Part shown: positions 52,657-61,001 of the stretch, in pieces | Position numbering within the stretch: the stretch's first letter is position 1 | Layout: each line of letters begins with the position of its first letter | NCBI RefSeq assembly: GCF_033843645.1 | Contig: NZ_JAWXVZ010000002.1 | Coordinates: forward strand, 340,145 to 404,144 | Direction: 5' to 3' | Source of the DNA: Pseudovibrio zosterae | GTDB lineage: Bacteria > Pseudomonadota > Alphaproteobacteria > Rhizobiales > Stappiaceae | Length of the DNA stretch: 64,000 nucleotides | Translations under genes and position numbers: made by a program | Notes under the pieces: model-generated | The model's input: only the letters and a program-made list of their open reading frames with translations | What the model was told of the DNA's origin: nothing | The model's database searches: none

Positions 52657-54578
52657 TGAACATTAATCCGGACATCAAAGCGGAAGACTTTGCGGAGTAC
52701 ATTTCCTCTCAAGAAGACAAGGGGCTCTTGCGTTTTTTGACCTGCGGCAGTGTGGATGATGGCAAGTCCACTCTCATCGGGCGCTTACTTTATGACACGA
52801 AGTTGATTTTTGAGGATCAGCTCTCTGCTCTTGAACGCGACAGCAAGCGCCACGGCACCGTTGGCGAAGAGATGGATCTGGCGCTACTGGTTGACGGTCT
52901 GGAAGCAGAGCGAGAGCAGGGCATCACCATTGATGTTGCGTATCGGTTCTTTGCAACGGACAAGCGCAAGTTCATCGTTGCTGACACCCCGGGCCACGAG
53001 CAATACACCCGGAACATGGCAACGGGCGCCTCTACCGCCGATCTTGCCGTGCTGTTGGTTGATGCGCGCAAGGGCATTCTCACACAGACCAAACGCCATG
53101 CGTTTATTGCTTCTCTTCTCGGGGTACGACACGTGGTTCTGGCCCTCAACAAGATTGACCTTGTTGACTACAGCCAAGAGCGTTTTGAGGAAGTCCGCGC
53201 GGAGTTCGACCAGTTTGCGGAGAGCTTTGACTTTGACAGCGCGGTGGCCATTCCTCTTTCTGCCCGTTTTGGCGACAATGTCACGCAGCGCAGTGACAAG
53301 CTTTCATGGTTCAACGGACCGACCCTTCTCGAGCACCTGGAAACCGTTGAGGCTGAAAAGGCAGTAGAGGGCGGGCCCTTCCGGCTTCCTGTCCAGTGGG
53401 TCAATCGCCCGAACCTCAATTTTCGAGGCTTTTCAGGAACAGTGACTGGCGGTCCTATGCGGGTGGGTGACGAGATCGTCGTGGCAAACTCCGGAAAGAC
53501 CACGGTCGTCGACAAGCTAGTGACCATGGATGGGGAGCTCAGCGAAGCGCCGTCAGGGCAGGCAGTAACGGTCACCTTGAAGGACGAGATCGACATTTCA
53601 CGTGGTGATGTGCTGGCACCCGTCAATAATCGGCCGGATGTGTCCGATCAGTTTGCAAGCCATGTGATCTGGATGTCCGAACAGCCCATGTATCCAGGGC
53701 GACCATACCTGCTCAAGATTGCCGGGCGAACGGTTTCAGCCCAGGTCACCGAGATCAAACACAAGATTGACGTCAACACCTTCAAACACCTTGCTGGCAA
53801 GCAGCTGGAACTCAATGAGATCGCGTTTTGTAACGTGGCTTTGTCTCATCCGGTGGCGTTTGATCCCTACGAGGCCAACAAGGAGACGGGCAGCTTCATC
53901 TTGATTGACCGCATGAGCAACGAAACCGTTGCAGCGGGAATGGTGTGGTTCGGCCTTCGGCGCGCAACCAACGTGCACCGACAAGCGCTCGACATCAACA
54001 AGGCGGAGCGGGCATCGTTAAAGAACCAGCGTCCGGCCCTGCTGTGGTTTACGGGCCTGTCTGGGTCTGGCAAATCCACGATTGCGAATGCGCTTGAACT
54101 GAAACTGAGCGAGCGCGCGAAGCACACGTATGTTCTTGACGGGGACAACATTCGTCATGGGCTGAACAAGGACCTCGGCTTTACAGAGGCTGATCGGGTG
54201 GAAAACATCCGCCGGGTGGCCGAAACGGCAAAACTCTTCGTGGATGCTGGGCTGATTACGCTGGTGTCCTTTATCTCACCGTTCCGATCGGAACGCCAGC
54301 TGGCGCGGTCTTTGGTGGAAGCAGGGGAGTTCTACGAGATCCATGTAGATACGCCGCTGGAAGACTGCGCAAAACGCGATCCCAAAGGCCTTTACGCCAA
54401 GGCAAAGGCAGGAGAAATCCAGAACTTTACAGGAATCGACAGTCCTTACGAAGCGCCGGAAAACCCGGAAATTCGCGTCAGCACCGTGGGACGGACACCA
54501 GAAGACATTGCTGATGAGATTATTGATCGTCTGGAAGAAGATGGCGTTCTGGAGCGTGCACTGGAGTGGCACATTTAA
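52656..54578 (+). CDS. cysNC: Fused sulfate adenylyltransferase subunit 1 / adenylylsulfate kinase
   Basis: A 640-residue fusion. The N-terminal GTPase part (about 1-440) has G1 GSVDDGKSTLIGRLLYDT, G3 DTPGHEQYT and G4 NKID, and drives ATP sulfurylase with CysD. The C-terminal kinase part (about 450-640) has WFTGLSGSGKSTIANALE and DGDNIRHGLNKDLGF and makes PAPS from APS. This NodQ-like order is known from rhizobia. With CysQ, the operon makes PAPS and removes PAP. Downstream sulfotransferases are not visible here. Confidence 0.96.
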   Translation: MNINPDIKAEDFAEYISSQEDKGLLRFLTCGSVDDGKSTLIGRLLYDTKLIFEDQLSALERDSKRHGTVGEEMDLALLVDGLEAEREQGITIDVAYRFFATDKRKFIVADTPGHEQYTRNMATGASTADLAVLLVDARKGILTQTKRHAFIASLLGVRHVVLALNKIDLVDYSQERFEEVRAEFDQFAESFDFDSAVAIPLSARFGDNVTQRSDKLSWFNGPTLLEHLETVEAEKAVEGGPFRLPVQWVNRPNLNFRGFSGTVTGGPMRVGDEIVVANSGKTTVVDKLVTMDGELSEAPSGQAVTVTLKDEIDISRGDVLAPVNNRPDVSDQFASHVIWMSEQPMYPGRPYLLKIAGRTVSAQVTEIKHKIDVNTFKHLAGKQLELNEIAFCNVALSHPVAFDPYEANKETGSFILIDRMSNETVAAGMVWFGLRRATNVHRQALDINKAERASLKNQRPALLWFTGLSGSGKSTIANALELKLSERAKHTYVLDGDNIRHGLNKDLGFTEADRVENIRRVAETAKLFVDAGLITLVSFISPFRSERQLARSLVEAGEFYEIHVDTPLEDCAKRDPKGLYAKAKAGEIQNFTGIDSPYEAPENPEIRVSTVGRTPEDIADEIIDRLEEDGVLERALEWHI

Positions 54579-54608
54579 CTGCAGAAAACTCGGTTATCCT
54601 TGGATCAA

Positions 54609-54638
54609 AAGGGGCGGCATGTGCTGCCCCTTGTTTTT
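54609..54638 (+). terminator. Terminator of cysQ-cysD-cysNC
   Basis: AAGGGGCGGCA pairs with TGCTGCCCCTT with a short loop and one wobble, followed by TTGTTTTTT. Confidence 0.9.
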
Positions 54639-54695
54639 TCCATATTCTGCCTCTACCAGAACTACAGACGATTCTACGCTTAGGAGCCTGAAGCC

Positions 54696-55544
54696 GTGAC
54701 CCAGCCTAATTCTGAAGTCATTGTTGGAAATGCAAAATTCTCCAACTCCGCCCCATTTGCCTTGATTGCTGGTCCTTGCCAGCTGGAAAGCCGTAATCAC
54801 GCCATGGAGATGGCTCAGGCGGTAAAGGAGATCACCGACGAGCTGGGCATTGGGTATGTGTTCAAGGCTTCCTATGACAAGGCAAACCGCACCAGCCTCT
54901 CTGCGTCTCGTGGTATTGGCATGGCAAAGGGTCTGGAAGTCTTTGCGGAAATCAAGGAGACCTTTGGCCTTCCTGTGATCACCGATGTTCATGAATCCAC
55001 CCACTGTGCGCCTGCTGCCGAAGTCTGCGATATTCTCCAGATTCCAGCTTATCTATGCCGACAGACCGATCTGCTTGTAGCAGCGGCTCAGACCGGTCGG
55101 GCCATCAACGTGAAAAAAGGTCAGTTTCTTGCCCCTTGGGACATGAAAAACGTTCAGACCAAGCTCGTGGAGAGTGGCAACTCGAACGTCTTGTTGTGTG
55201 AACGCGGCGCTACGTTTGGCTACAACACACTGGTTTCTGACATGCGCGCCCTGCCAATCATGGCGGCTATGGGCTCTCCAGTGGTTTTTGATGCGACGCA
55301 CTCCGTGCAGCAGCCTGGTGGCCTCGGTGGTTCCTCAGGTGGTCAGCGCGAATTTGTCGCCACCTTGGCTCGTGCAGCTGTCTCCGTCGGCATTGGTGGT
55401 CTCTTCATTGAAACCCATGATGATCCGGACAACACCAAGTCCTCTGACGGACCGAACATGATTCCTTTGAACCGATTGAAAGAGCTTCTTTCCTGGCTTC
55501 AGGAGTACGACAAGATCACAAAGGCACGTAGTTTTACTCTTTGA
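54696..55544 (+). CDS. kdsA: 3-deoxy-D-manno-octulosonate 8-phosphate synthase, metal-dependent type
   Basis: A 282-residue TIM-barrel enzyme condensing arabinose 5-phosphate with PEP for Kdo of LPS. FKASYDKANRTS, TDVHE and FDATHSVQQPGG are conserved. LIAGPCQLES carries a Cys at the position that is Asn in metal-independent E. coli KdsA, so this is predicted to be the metal-dependent class. The start is GTG 54696, ten bases after TAGGAG. It precedes eno, from which a long hairpin separates it. Confidence 0.94.
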   Translation: MTQPNSEVIVGNAKFSNSAPFALIAGPCQLESRNHAMEMAQAVKEITDELGIGYVFKASYDKANRTSLSASRGIGMAKGLEVFAEIKETFGLPVITDVHESTHCAPAAEVCDILQIPAYLCRQTDLLVAAAQTGRAINVKKGQFLAPWDMKNVQTKLVESGNSNVLLCERGATFGYNTLVSDMRALPIMAAMGSPVVFDATHSVQQPGGLGGSSGGQREFVATLARAAVSVGIGGLFIETHDDPDNTKSSDGPNMIPLNRLKELLSWLQEYDKITKARSFTL

Positions 55545-55578
55545 TTTCGAAAGGGTTTCGGGGTAATTACGTACCGTC

Positions 55579-55627
55579 ATGGACATATCCACCGCGTGCA
55601 ACAAAAAAATCAGCGGTGAATGTCCAT
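55579..55627 (+). other. Long hairpin in the kdsA-eno gap
   Basis: ATGGACAT and ATGTCCAT form a perfect 8-base outer stem, with CACCGC and GCGGTG as a 6-base inner stem; the sides are joined by bulges of three and one bases and a 17-base loop with an A-run. No T-run follows. It may belong to the eno leader. Confidence 0.55.
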
Positions 55628-55730
55628 TTGCTCTCAGGTTGTGAGGTTCGGCTCTTTAACTTTAGTCGGACCTCGGGTACAAGCGCAGCGAGCCAAAATT
55701 CCTCACTCGACCAGTACACTGGAGTTTTAG

Positions 55731-57005
55731 ATGACTGCTATCATCGATATTATCGGCCGCGAAATCCTCGACAGTCGTGGTAACCCGACTGTAGAAGTCG
55801 ACGTCCTTCTGGAAGACGGCTCTTTTGGCCGGGCGGCTGTTCCGTCTGGTGCCTCTACCGGTGCTTTTGAAGCTGTAGAACGCCGCGATGGCGGCGAGCG
55901 TTACCTCGGCAAGGGTGTTGAGGACGCAGTAGAAGCTGTAAACGGCGAACTGTTTGACGCTGTTGGCGGCATGGATGCTGAAGATCAGATCAAAGTTGAC
56001 CGCGCTATGATCGAACTCGACGGCACCGACAACAAAGGCCGCTTGGGCGCAAACGCGATCCTCGGCGTTTCTCTGGCTGTTGCCAAGGCTGCGGCCGAAG
56101 CTTCCGGCCTGCCACTATACCGCTACATCGGTGGTTTCGGCGCACGCACTCTGCCAGTTCCAATGATGAACATCATCAATGGCGGTGAGCACGCTGACAA
56201 CCCAATCGATTTCCAAGAATTCATGATCATGCCTGTTGGCGCTTCTTCCCTTCGTGAAGGCGTGCGCATGGGCGCAGAGATCTTCCACACCCTGAAGAAG
56301 GGCCTGTCTGCTGCTGGTCACAACACCAACGTTGGTGACGAGGGTGGCTTTGCTCCAGGTATCGGTTCCACCGACGAAGCCATCAGCTTTGTTCTGAAGG
56401 CAATCGAAACTGCTGGTTACACCCCAGGCGACGACGTAATGCTCGCTTTCGACGCTGCTTCCACCGAGTTCTACAAGGATGGCAAGTACAACCTGAAGGG
56501 TGAAGGCAAGGTTCTGGGTTCCGACGAAATGGTTCGTTACCTCGAAGACCTCGTCAGCAAGTACCCAGTATTCTCCATCGAAGATGGTATGGCTGAAGAA
56601 GACTGGGACGGCTGGAAGGCTCTCACAGCAGCAATCGGCGACAAGTGCCAGCTGGTTGGCGACGATCTGTTCGTGACCAACTCTGAGCGCCTGGCTCGCG
56701 GTATCGCAAACGACACTGCAAACTCCATCCTCGTGAAAGTGAACCAGATCGGTTCCCTGACCGAGACCATGGAAGCTGTAGAAATGGCGCACCGCGCATC
56801 CTACACCTCCGTCATGTCTCACCGTTCCGGTGAAACCGAAGACAACACCATTGCTGACCTCGCTGTTGCTTTCAACTGCGGCCAGATCAAGACCGGTTCC
56901 ATGTCCCGTTCTGACCGTATGGCAAAGTACAACCAGCTCATTCGCATCGAAGAAGAGCTCGGCACAATGGGCATCTACGCAGGCCGTTCAATCCTGCGCA
57001 AGTAA
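55731..57005 (+). CDS. eno: Enolase
   Basis: A 424-residue glycolytic enzyme converting 2-phosphoglycerate to PEP. ILDSRGNPTVEVDV, PSGASTGAFEAVERRDG, the metal ligands around FSIEDGMAEEDWDG, and SHRSGETEDNTIADLAV with the essential residues are all present. Codon choice looks more uniform than in its neighbours (for instance repeated use of CTG, GTT and GCT), as usual for highly expressed genes. A terminator follows at 57034. Confidence 0.97.
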   Translation: MTAIIDIIGREILDSRGNPTVEVDVLLEDGSFGRAAVPSGASTGAFEAVERRDGGERYLGKGVEDAVEAVNGELFDAVGGMDAEDQIKVDRAMIELDGTDNKGRLGANAILGVSLAVAKAAAEASGLPLYRYIGGFGARTLPVPMMNIINGGEHADNPIDFQEFMIMPVGASSLREGVRMGAEIFHTLKKGLSAAGHNTNVGDEGGFAPGIGSTDEAISFVLKAIETAGYTPGDDVMLAFDAASTEFYKDGKYNLKGEGKVLGSDEMVRYLEDLVSKYPVFSIEDGMAEEDWDGWKALTAAIGDKCQLVGDDLFVTNSERLARGIANDTANSILVKVNQIGSLTETMEAVEMAHRASYTSVMSHRSGETEDNTIADLAVAFNCGQIKTGSMSRSDRMAKYNQLIRIEEELGTMGIYAGRSILRK

Positions 57006-57033
57006 TTGGTTCGGAGCGTATCCAGACCAAACG

Positions 57034-57061
57034 AAAAGCCGGGTTTCGACCCGGCTTTTTT
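57034..57061. terminator. Bidirectional terminator between eno and the small membrane protein gene
   Basis: AAAAGCCGGGT and ACCCGGCTTTTTT form a perfect stem with a TTCG tetraloop. A and T runs on the two sides serve eno and the convergent operon. Confidence 0.93.
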
Positions 57062-57088
57062 GTTGTCTGGATTTAGCCTCATGGCCGC

Positions 57089-57400
57089 TTAGTCAAAGCT
57101 TTTGCGAACCCACCATACCAGCCCGCAAACAAGAGCGAAGGGCAGGGCCGTGTAGCCAAAGAACAAAGGCACCATCAGCAGCCCCCAAGCGGCTATCACG
57201 CCAATAGAGTAGAGGGTGTCGCCCACGTCTACCCCCGCGATCATGCATGGATTGGGAAAGCCCTCGTGCACCATGCAATCTGTGAAATTTCCAACCAAGA
57301 TCATAATGGCCACACAGCCAAGCCAGATGGCAAAGGGAAATGCCACATAGAGAATGAGGAGAATCTTTGGGCGCAGAACAGCAGCAAAAAGGCGTCGCAT
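57089..57400 (-). CDS. Small membrane protein of unknown function, last gene of a five-gene operon
   Basis: A 103-residue protein with two predicted membrane helices (ILLILYVAFPFAIWLGCVAIMIL and VIAAWGLLMVPLFFGYTALPFALVCGLVWW). Between them a loop has two Cys (CMVHEGFPNPC) that could form a disulfide in the periplasm. No family was recognised. It starts 17 bases after the frnE stop and ends the minus-strand run. A link to the disulfide-type protein next door is only suggestive. Confidence 0.7.
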   Translation of the reverse strand: MRRLFAAVLRPKILLILYVAFPFAIWLGCVAIMILVGNFTDCMVHEGFPNPCMIAGVDVGDTLYSIGVIAAWGLLMVPLFFGYTALPFALVCGLVWWVRKSFD

Positions 57401-57417
57401 GGCTCTGTCCCGCGTCT

Positions 57418-58074
57418 TCAGCTCAAGGACCGGGTCTGGTCTGCATGCATCAGCGCTGCAGCGATGGTTTCGGGTTGCTCGGCCCCGGAAATGCCAAACC
57501 GGTTGTCAACCACGAAGAACGGCACCCCAGTAACACCCATCACTGAGGCTTGCTCAACAGCGGCACTGACATTGGCAAGGTCTTCATCGCTTTCCAGCCT
57601 TCGACGGATCGCCTCACTCTCAAGGCCTGCATCCCCAGCAATCTCAGATAACGTGTCGATACGGCTCAAATCTTTTCCGTCGATGAAGAAGGCCTGAAAC
57701 AGAGCTTCCACCATCTCTTCCTGCCGGTCGTTTTCTTGAGCCCACAGGATGAGCCGATGTGCGTTCAAGGTGTTGGGGGACTTGGTGATCTTGTCGAAGG
57801 CAAATGGAATCTCTTCCTGCTGGCCTGCGGCCTCGATCCGGGAATAGACATCCTTGGCTTGCTCCGCCCCCCCGAATTTTTCTGAAAGGTAAAGCTGACG
57901 GTCTTTGCCCTCGGCTGGCAGCGTACTGTCGAGCTGAAACGGAAGCCATGTGGTTTCAACTTTGATGTCCGGCACCAATGCCAGCGCCTTTTCAAAGCGC
58001 CGTTTTCCGATGTAGCACCAAGGGCACATCACGTCTGAAATCACGCTGACTTTGAGGGGAACAGGTCCAAACAT
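57418..58074 (-). CDS. FrnE/DsbA-family thioredoxin-fold oxidoreductase
   Basis: A 218-residue DsbA-like fold of the FrnE type. The active site is SDVMCPWCYIGKRRF near residue 14. PFQLDSTLP, NTLNAHRLILWAQ and GVTGVPFFVVDNRFGISGAEQPE are family blocks, the last with the cis-Pro. There is no signal peptide, so it is cytoplasmic. The Met of MFGPVPLK at 58074 is taken as the start; the upstream extension is not family-like. Confidence 0.9.
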   Translation of the reverse strand: MFGPVPLKVSVISDVMCPWCYIGKRRFEKALALVPDIKVETTWLPFQLDSTLPAEGKDRQLYLSEKFGGAEQAKDVYSRIEAAGQQEEIPFAFDKITKSPNTLNAHRLILWAQENDRQEEMVEALFQAFFIDGKDLSRIDTLSEIAGDAGLESEAIRRRLESDEDLANVSAAVEQASVMGVTGVPFFVVDNRFGISGAEQPETIAAALMHADQTRSLS

Positions 58075-58111
58075 CTTTATGCTCTCGTTGAGTGGCCGGG
58101 GACGCCTATGG

Positions 58112-59350
58112 TCAGGTACCAAGACCTGTTGTGCGTACCATCATCATGATGCGACTGGAAAGCTGGTCCATGCCCTTTTTGGTGCGCAAAAGCGCGATCG
58201 GCCCCCGGTTTTCGACATTGGCGACAAAGTCCTCATCCCGGCACACGGCCATTGCGATAGAAAGAACTGTCCCTGTCCAAGCGTCTCTATTACGGGACAT
58301 CAGTGAATCGTCGTGAGCCGTAAAGCGGCCAATCAAATCGAGAAGGTCCAGCTCAAATACGGACTCGCCGCGTCGACCAGTGGAGTCCTTAAGCATCTCC
58401 AGGTAATCGAGATAGATCTGCTCATCCAACAATCCATTGGACTGCCCCCGTGAGAGCAGCTTGCTGGAGGCCGTCAAAATGCCGTTGGAGAGGCGCTGGC
58501 GCCGTCCTGCGCGCAGAGCTGACATCAGATGCCCATAGACAGCCGGATCGGCCATGTTGCCCACCAGCACGTCCGTAGCGCCTGCTGCGTACAAAGTTTC
58601 CGCATCCTCTCGGTTCGAGGCATAGGCAAGGGTGGGCAAGCTGTAAAAGCGCGGGTCAGCTCTCAGGCGCGAAATTGTATCGCAGCTTTCCCAAAGAGGC
58701 CCATCCAGCATCAGTGCCTCAAAGGTCCGCTGTCCGAGGAACTCCAGTGTCATGTCAGCGGTAAAGGTTGCAATCACTTCTGCCTTGCGGTCAGTCAGGC
58801 TCTGTACCAGCGCAAAATGCCCGCCCATCCCGGCAAGCAGCAGCGTGGGCTTGTCATCAATGTCACTGAAGGTTTCCGAGGCGATCTGTGTTCCCAGCAA
58901 GCGGCGGCGCAAACGCGCTTCTTCCGAGCGCAAGGCCATTCGCCGAACCATGGCAAGGCGGGGGATCAATACGCTTGGGGGAATGGCATCACTAAAGCAC
59001 GCACTGGCCTTCATGTTGAGCGGCACCTGCGCGTTGCCTGAGGTTATGATGACCAACGGCACTTCAACATGCTGGTTGCGTCTGTATCCCTTCAGATACG
59101 CGGCCATTTCCGTCAGCTCTGGTGGGTTTGCCACCGACCACGGCAGGATGACGCAGACGGGCAACGGCGCAGCATGATCAAGTTCATCCTGAAGCGCTGA
59201 AAGACTGCGGATGATGGTGAGCCGGTCTGAAAGCTCCGCAAGCGGTGCCAGCATGTCAAGAACGTGCGTCTTGACGGGAGACAGGAGCAGGATCTTCCCG
59301 AAGCTGCTGGTCTCTTCTACTTGCAGATTTACGGAGCTCAGATGGGTCAT
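58112..59350 (-). CDS. Degenerate PleD-like protein: two receiver-like domains and a decayed GGDEF-like domain
   Basis: A 412-residue protein with a tentative layout. Residues about 18-135 and 165-290 resemble receiver folds: strands KILLLSPV and LLLAGMGG lack the acidic pair; the first has no phospho-Asp (ILPWSV), the second keeps one (LMLDGPL). The last 110 residues resemble GGDEF in outline (LLDEQIYLDYLEML and DEDFVANVENRGPIALLR), but the GGDEF signature reads NVENRG. Cyclase activity is therefore not expected. It is eight bases from the upstream pseudo-ligase gene. Assignment is by pattern only. Confidence 0.65.
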   Translation of the reverse strand: MTHLSSVNLQVEETSSFGKILLLSPVKTHVLDMLAPLAELSDRLTIIRSLSALQDELDHAAPLPVCVILPWSVANPPELTEMAAYLKGYRRNQHVEVPLVIITSGNAQVPLNMKASACFSDAIPPSVLIPRLAMVRRMALRSEEARLRRRLLGTQIASETFSDIDDKPTLLLAGMGGHFALVQSLTDRKAEVIATFTADMTLEFLGQRTFEALMLDGPLWESCDTISRLRADPRFYSLPTLAYASNREDAETLYAAGATDVLVGNMADPAVYGHLMSALRAGRRQRLSNGILTASSKLLSRGQSNGLLDEQIYLDYLEMLKDSTGRRGESVFELDLLDLIGRFTAHDDSLMSRNRDAWTGTVLSIAMAVCRDEDFVANVENRGPIALLRTKKGMDQLSSRIMMMVRTTGLGT

Positions 59351-59358
59351 ATGTCCTC

Positions 59359-60981
59359 TCAGGCCACCGCGGTTTTCTCTCTTGGCTGAGAGCGGCGTGC
59401 CAATCTTGTTCTATCGACTTCACCCGCTTCCGAGCGTGGCAGCGAGCGCAATGAGAAGATGCGGTGGGGCAGCATCGCCAAGCTGACGCGTTCTGCATCC
59501 AGATACGCATAGAATGCGTCCACATCTACCGTTGCACCCTCGCTGGGCACGACTGCGACCATTAAACGGGCACCCAGTACCTCATCTTCTACCAGAAAAG
59601 CAGCCGCTTCGCTTACCCCCGGGAATGCACTGTAGATCATATCAAGGTGTGGCAATTCAGAGGAATCAGGTGCAATCGTCCCGGTACGGCCAAAATCGGA
59701 AATCGCACCGTTTGCGATCTGAACGGGAAGATTGGTTTGAGTACAACCACTTTCGGTGAGTTCAAGGCAGGTTTCCGCGTCCGGCCAGTTGGCGCTCGGC
59801 ACCATTGCCCCCTGCAAAGTGATTAGGGTTTCATCCCCGTTATCCAGCGTATCCAAAGACATAAGCACCGGGCCATGGATGTTGCCGGAAGGCGCATGCA
59901 CGTTTCCAAGTTCCAATTTGTTTGGCAGAACATTGGTGCCGCGCAGTTTGGCGACAAAACCAAAGTCCTCCAGCACATGAAGATCTATGAAGGTGCCATT
60001 TGATTTGTAGCGGGCAGGGCGCGTTGAGGTCGGCGACCAGACAGCGGTTACGGCCGTGTTCCAGCCTTGCAAGGCTTCATCGATGTGCGGGGCCAGCGCC
60101 CCTGGCACCAGAACATAATCCGCGTCCACCGTTCTGGCATGGTCGGTGAGGCTGTGAAGGGCAATCGGGTGATGAAGGTGCAAGGTTCCTTCGCTCAAAA
60201 GCCAGGGAACCAGCCCTGCGCCGATGCCAGTCATGCCACAGGCCACAAAGGGCACGACCAGATTGGCCTTGGTCTTCAGCCGCGCCTCCAGAAATGGCAT
60301 CAACCCCGCCGAGATCCAGTGGTTGTGGCTTCTAGGTACAGGTGCCGGACCGTGTTTGGTCTGGATCCAGGTAAGTGTGGCGATGTGGTTGGCCGCGTTC
60401 TTGTCCGCGCTGCGCCCAACTGTTTCCGCAGCCTCCGCGTACTGCTGCACGAGCGGGGCCAACTCCAGCACCCCATCTGGCACGGAACTGCCAAGGCCAA
60501 AGACAAACTTCAGCGAGAAATAATCAGCAGCGGCATCTCGCGCATCTTCGCCCAGGAAACGCGCTTCAATACGGTCAGCGGTGATGAAAGCCTTAGCGCC
60601 CACCGTGCTCAAAGCCTGAAGGATTTCCCGGTGACGCCAGTGCAGCGGGAAGGGGGACACAATCAAACCGGCCCGCCAGGCGCCCAGCATGGTCAGCACC
60701 GTGTCAACTGTGTTGGGCGCTTGAATGCCGATCACCTTGTCGGGTTCCAGCCCCACGGCAGAGAAAAACGCCGCAATGCGATTGATCTCTTCTTCTGCCT
60801 GCTTGAACGTCAATTTGCGCGGCTTGCCGCCGGTCCATTGGGCGCGGTCCGGCGCGTCCACCAGTGCCAATTGGTGCGGGTTTGTCTGCGCGGCGCGTTT
60901 CACCAGCGCATCCAAGGTTACCGAGCCCCAGACACCGCTGGTGGTGTATTGCGCGATCGTCTCTTCGCTACAAAGGATCAT
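59359..60981 (-). CDS. AMP-binding (acyl-CoA synthetase-like) protein with degenerate catalytic motifs
   Basis: A 540-residue ANL-superfamily protein. The N-terminal part (TLDALVKRAAQTNPHQLALVD, VIGIQAPNTVDTVLTMLGAWRAGLIVSPFPLHWR) is clear. The P-loop-like motif (T-S-G-T-T-G-x-P-K) reads TWIQTKHGPAPVPRSH, and the essential C-terminal Lys of LPxxxxGKxxR is Glu in LPRSEAGEVDRTRL. A ligase that cannot adenylate or transfer is predicted. The Met at 60981 is used because the longer frame overlaps the binding-protein gene. It has neighbours on both sides within 21 bases. Confidence 0.75.
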   Translation of the reverse strand: MILCSEETIAQYTTSGVWGSVTLDALVKRAAQTNPHQLALVDAPDRAQWTGGKPRKLTFKQAEEEINRIAAFFSAVGLEPDKVIGIQAPNTVDTVLTMLGAWRAGLIVSPFPLHWRHREILQALSTVGAKAFITADRIEARFLGEDARDAAADYFSLKFVFGLGSSVPDGVLELAPLVQQYAEAAETVGRSADKNAANHIATLTWIQTKHGPAPVPRSHNHWISAGLMPFLEARLKTKANLVVPFVACGMTGIGAGLVPWLLSEGTLHLHHPIALHSLTDHARTVDADYVLVPGALAPHIDEALQGWNTAVTAVWSPTSTRPARYKSNGTFIDLHVLEDFGFVAKLRGTNVLPNKLELGNVHAPSGNIHGPVLMSLDTLDNGDETLITLQGAMVPSANWPDAETCLELTESGCTQTNLPVQIANGAISDFGRTGTIAPDSSELPHLDMIYSAFPGVSEAAAFLVEDEVLGARLMVAVVPSEGATVDVDAFYAYLDAERVSLAMLPHRIFSLRSLPRSEAGEVDRTRLARRSQPREKTAVA

Positions 60982-61001
60982 GTTGCCCCCGTCAGTGACC
61001 C

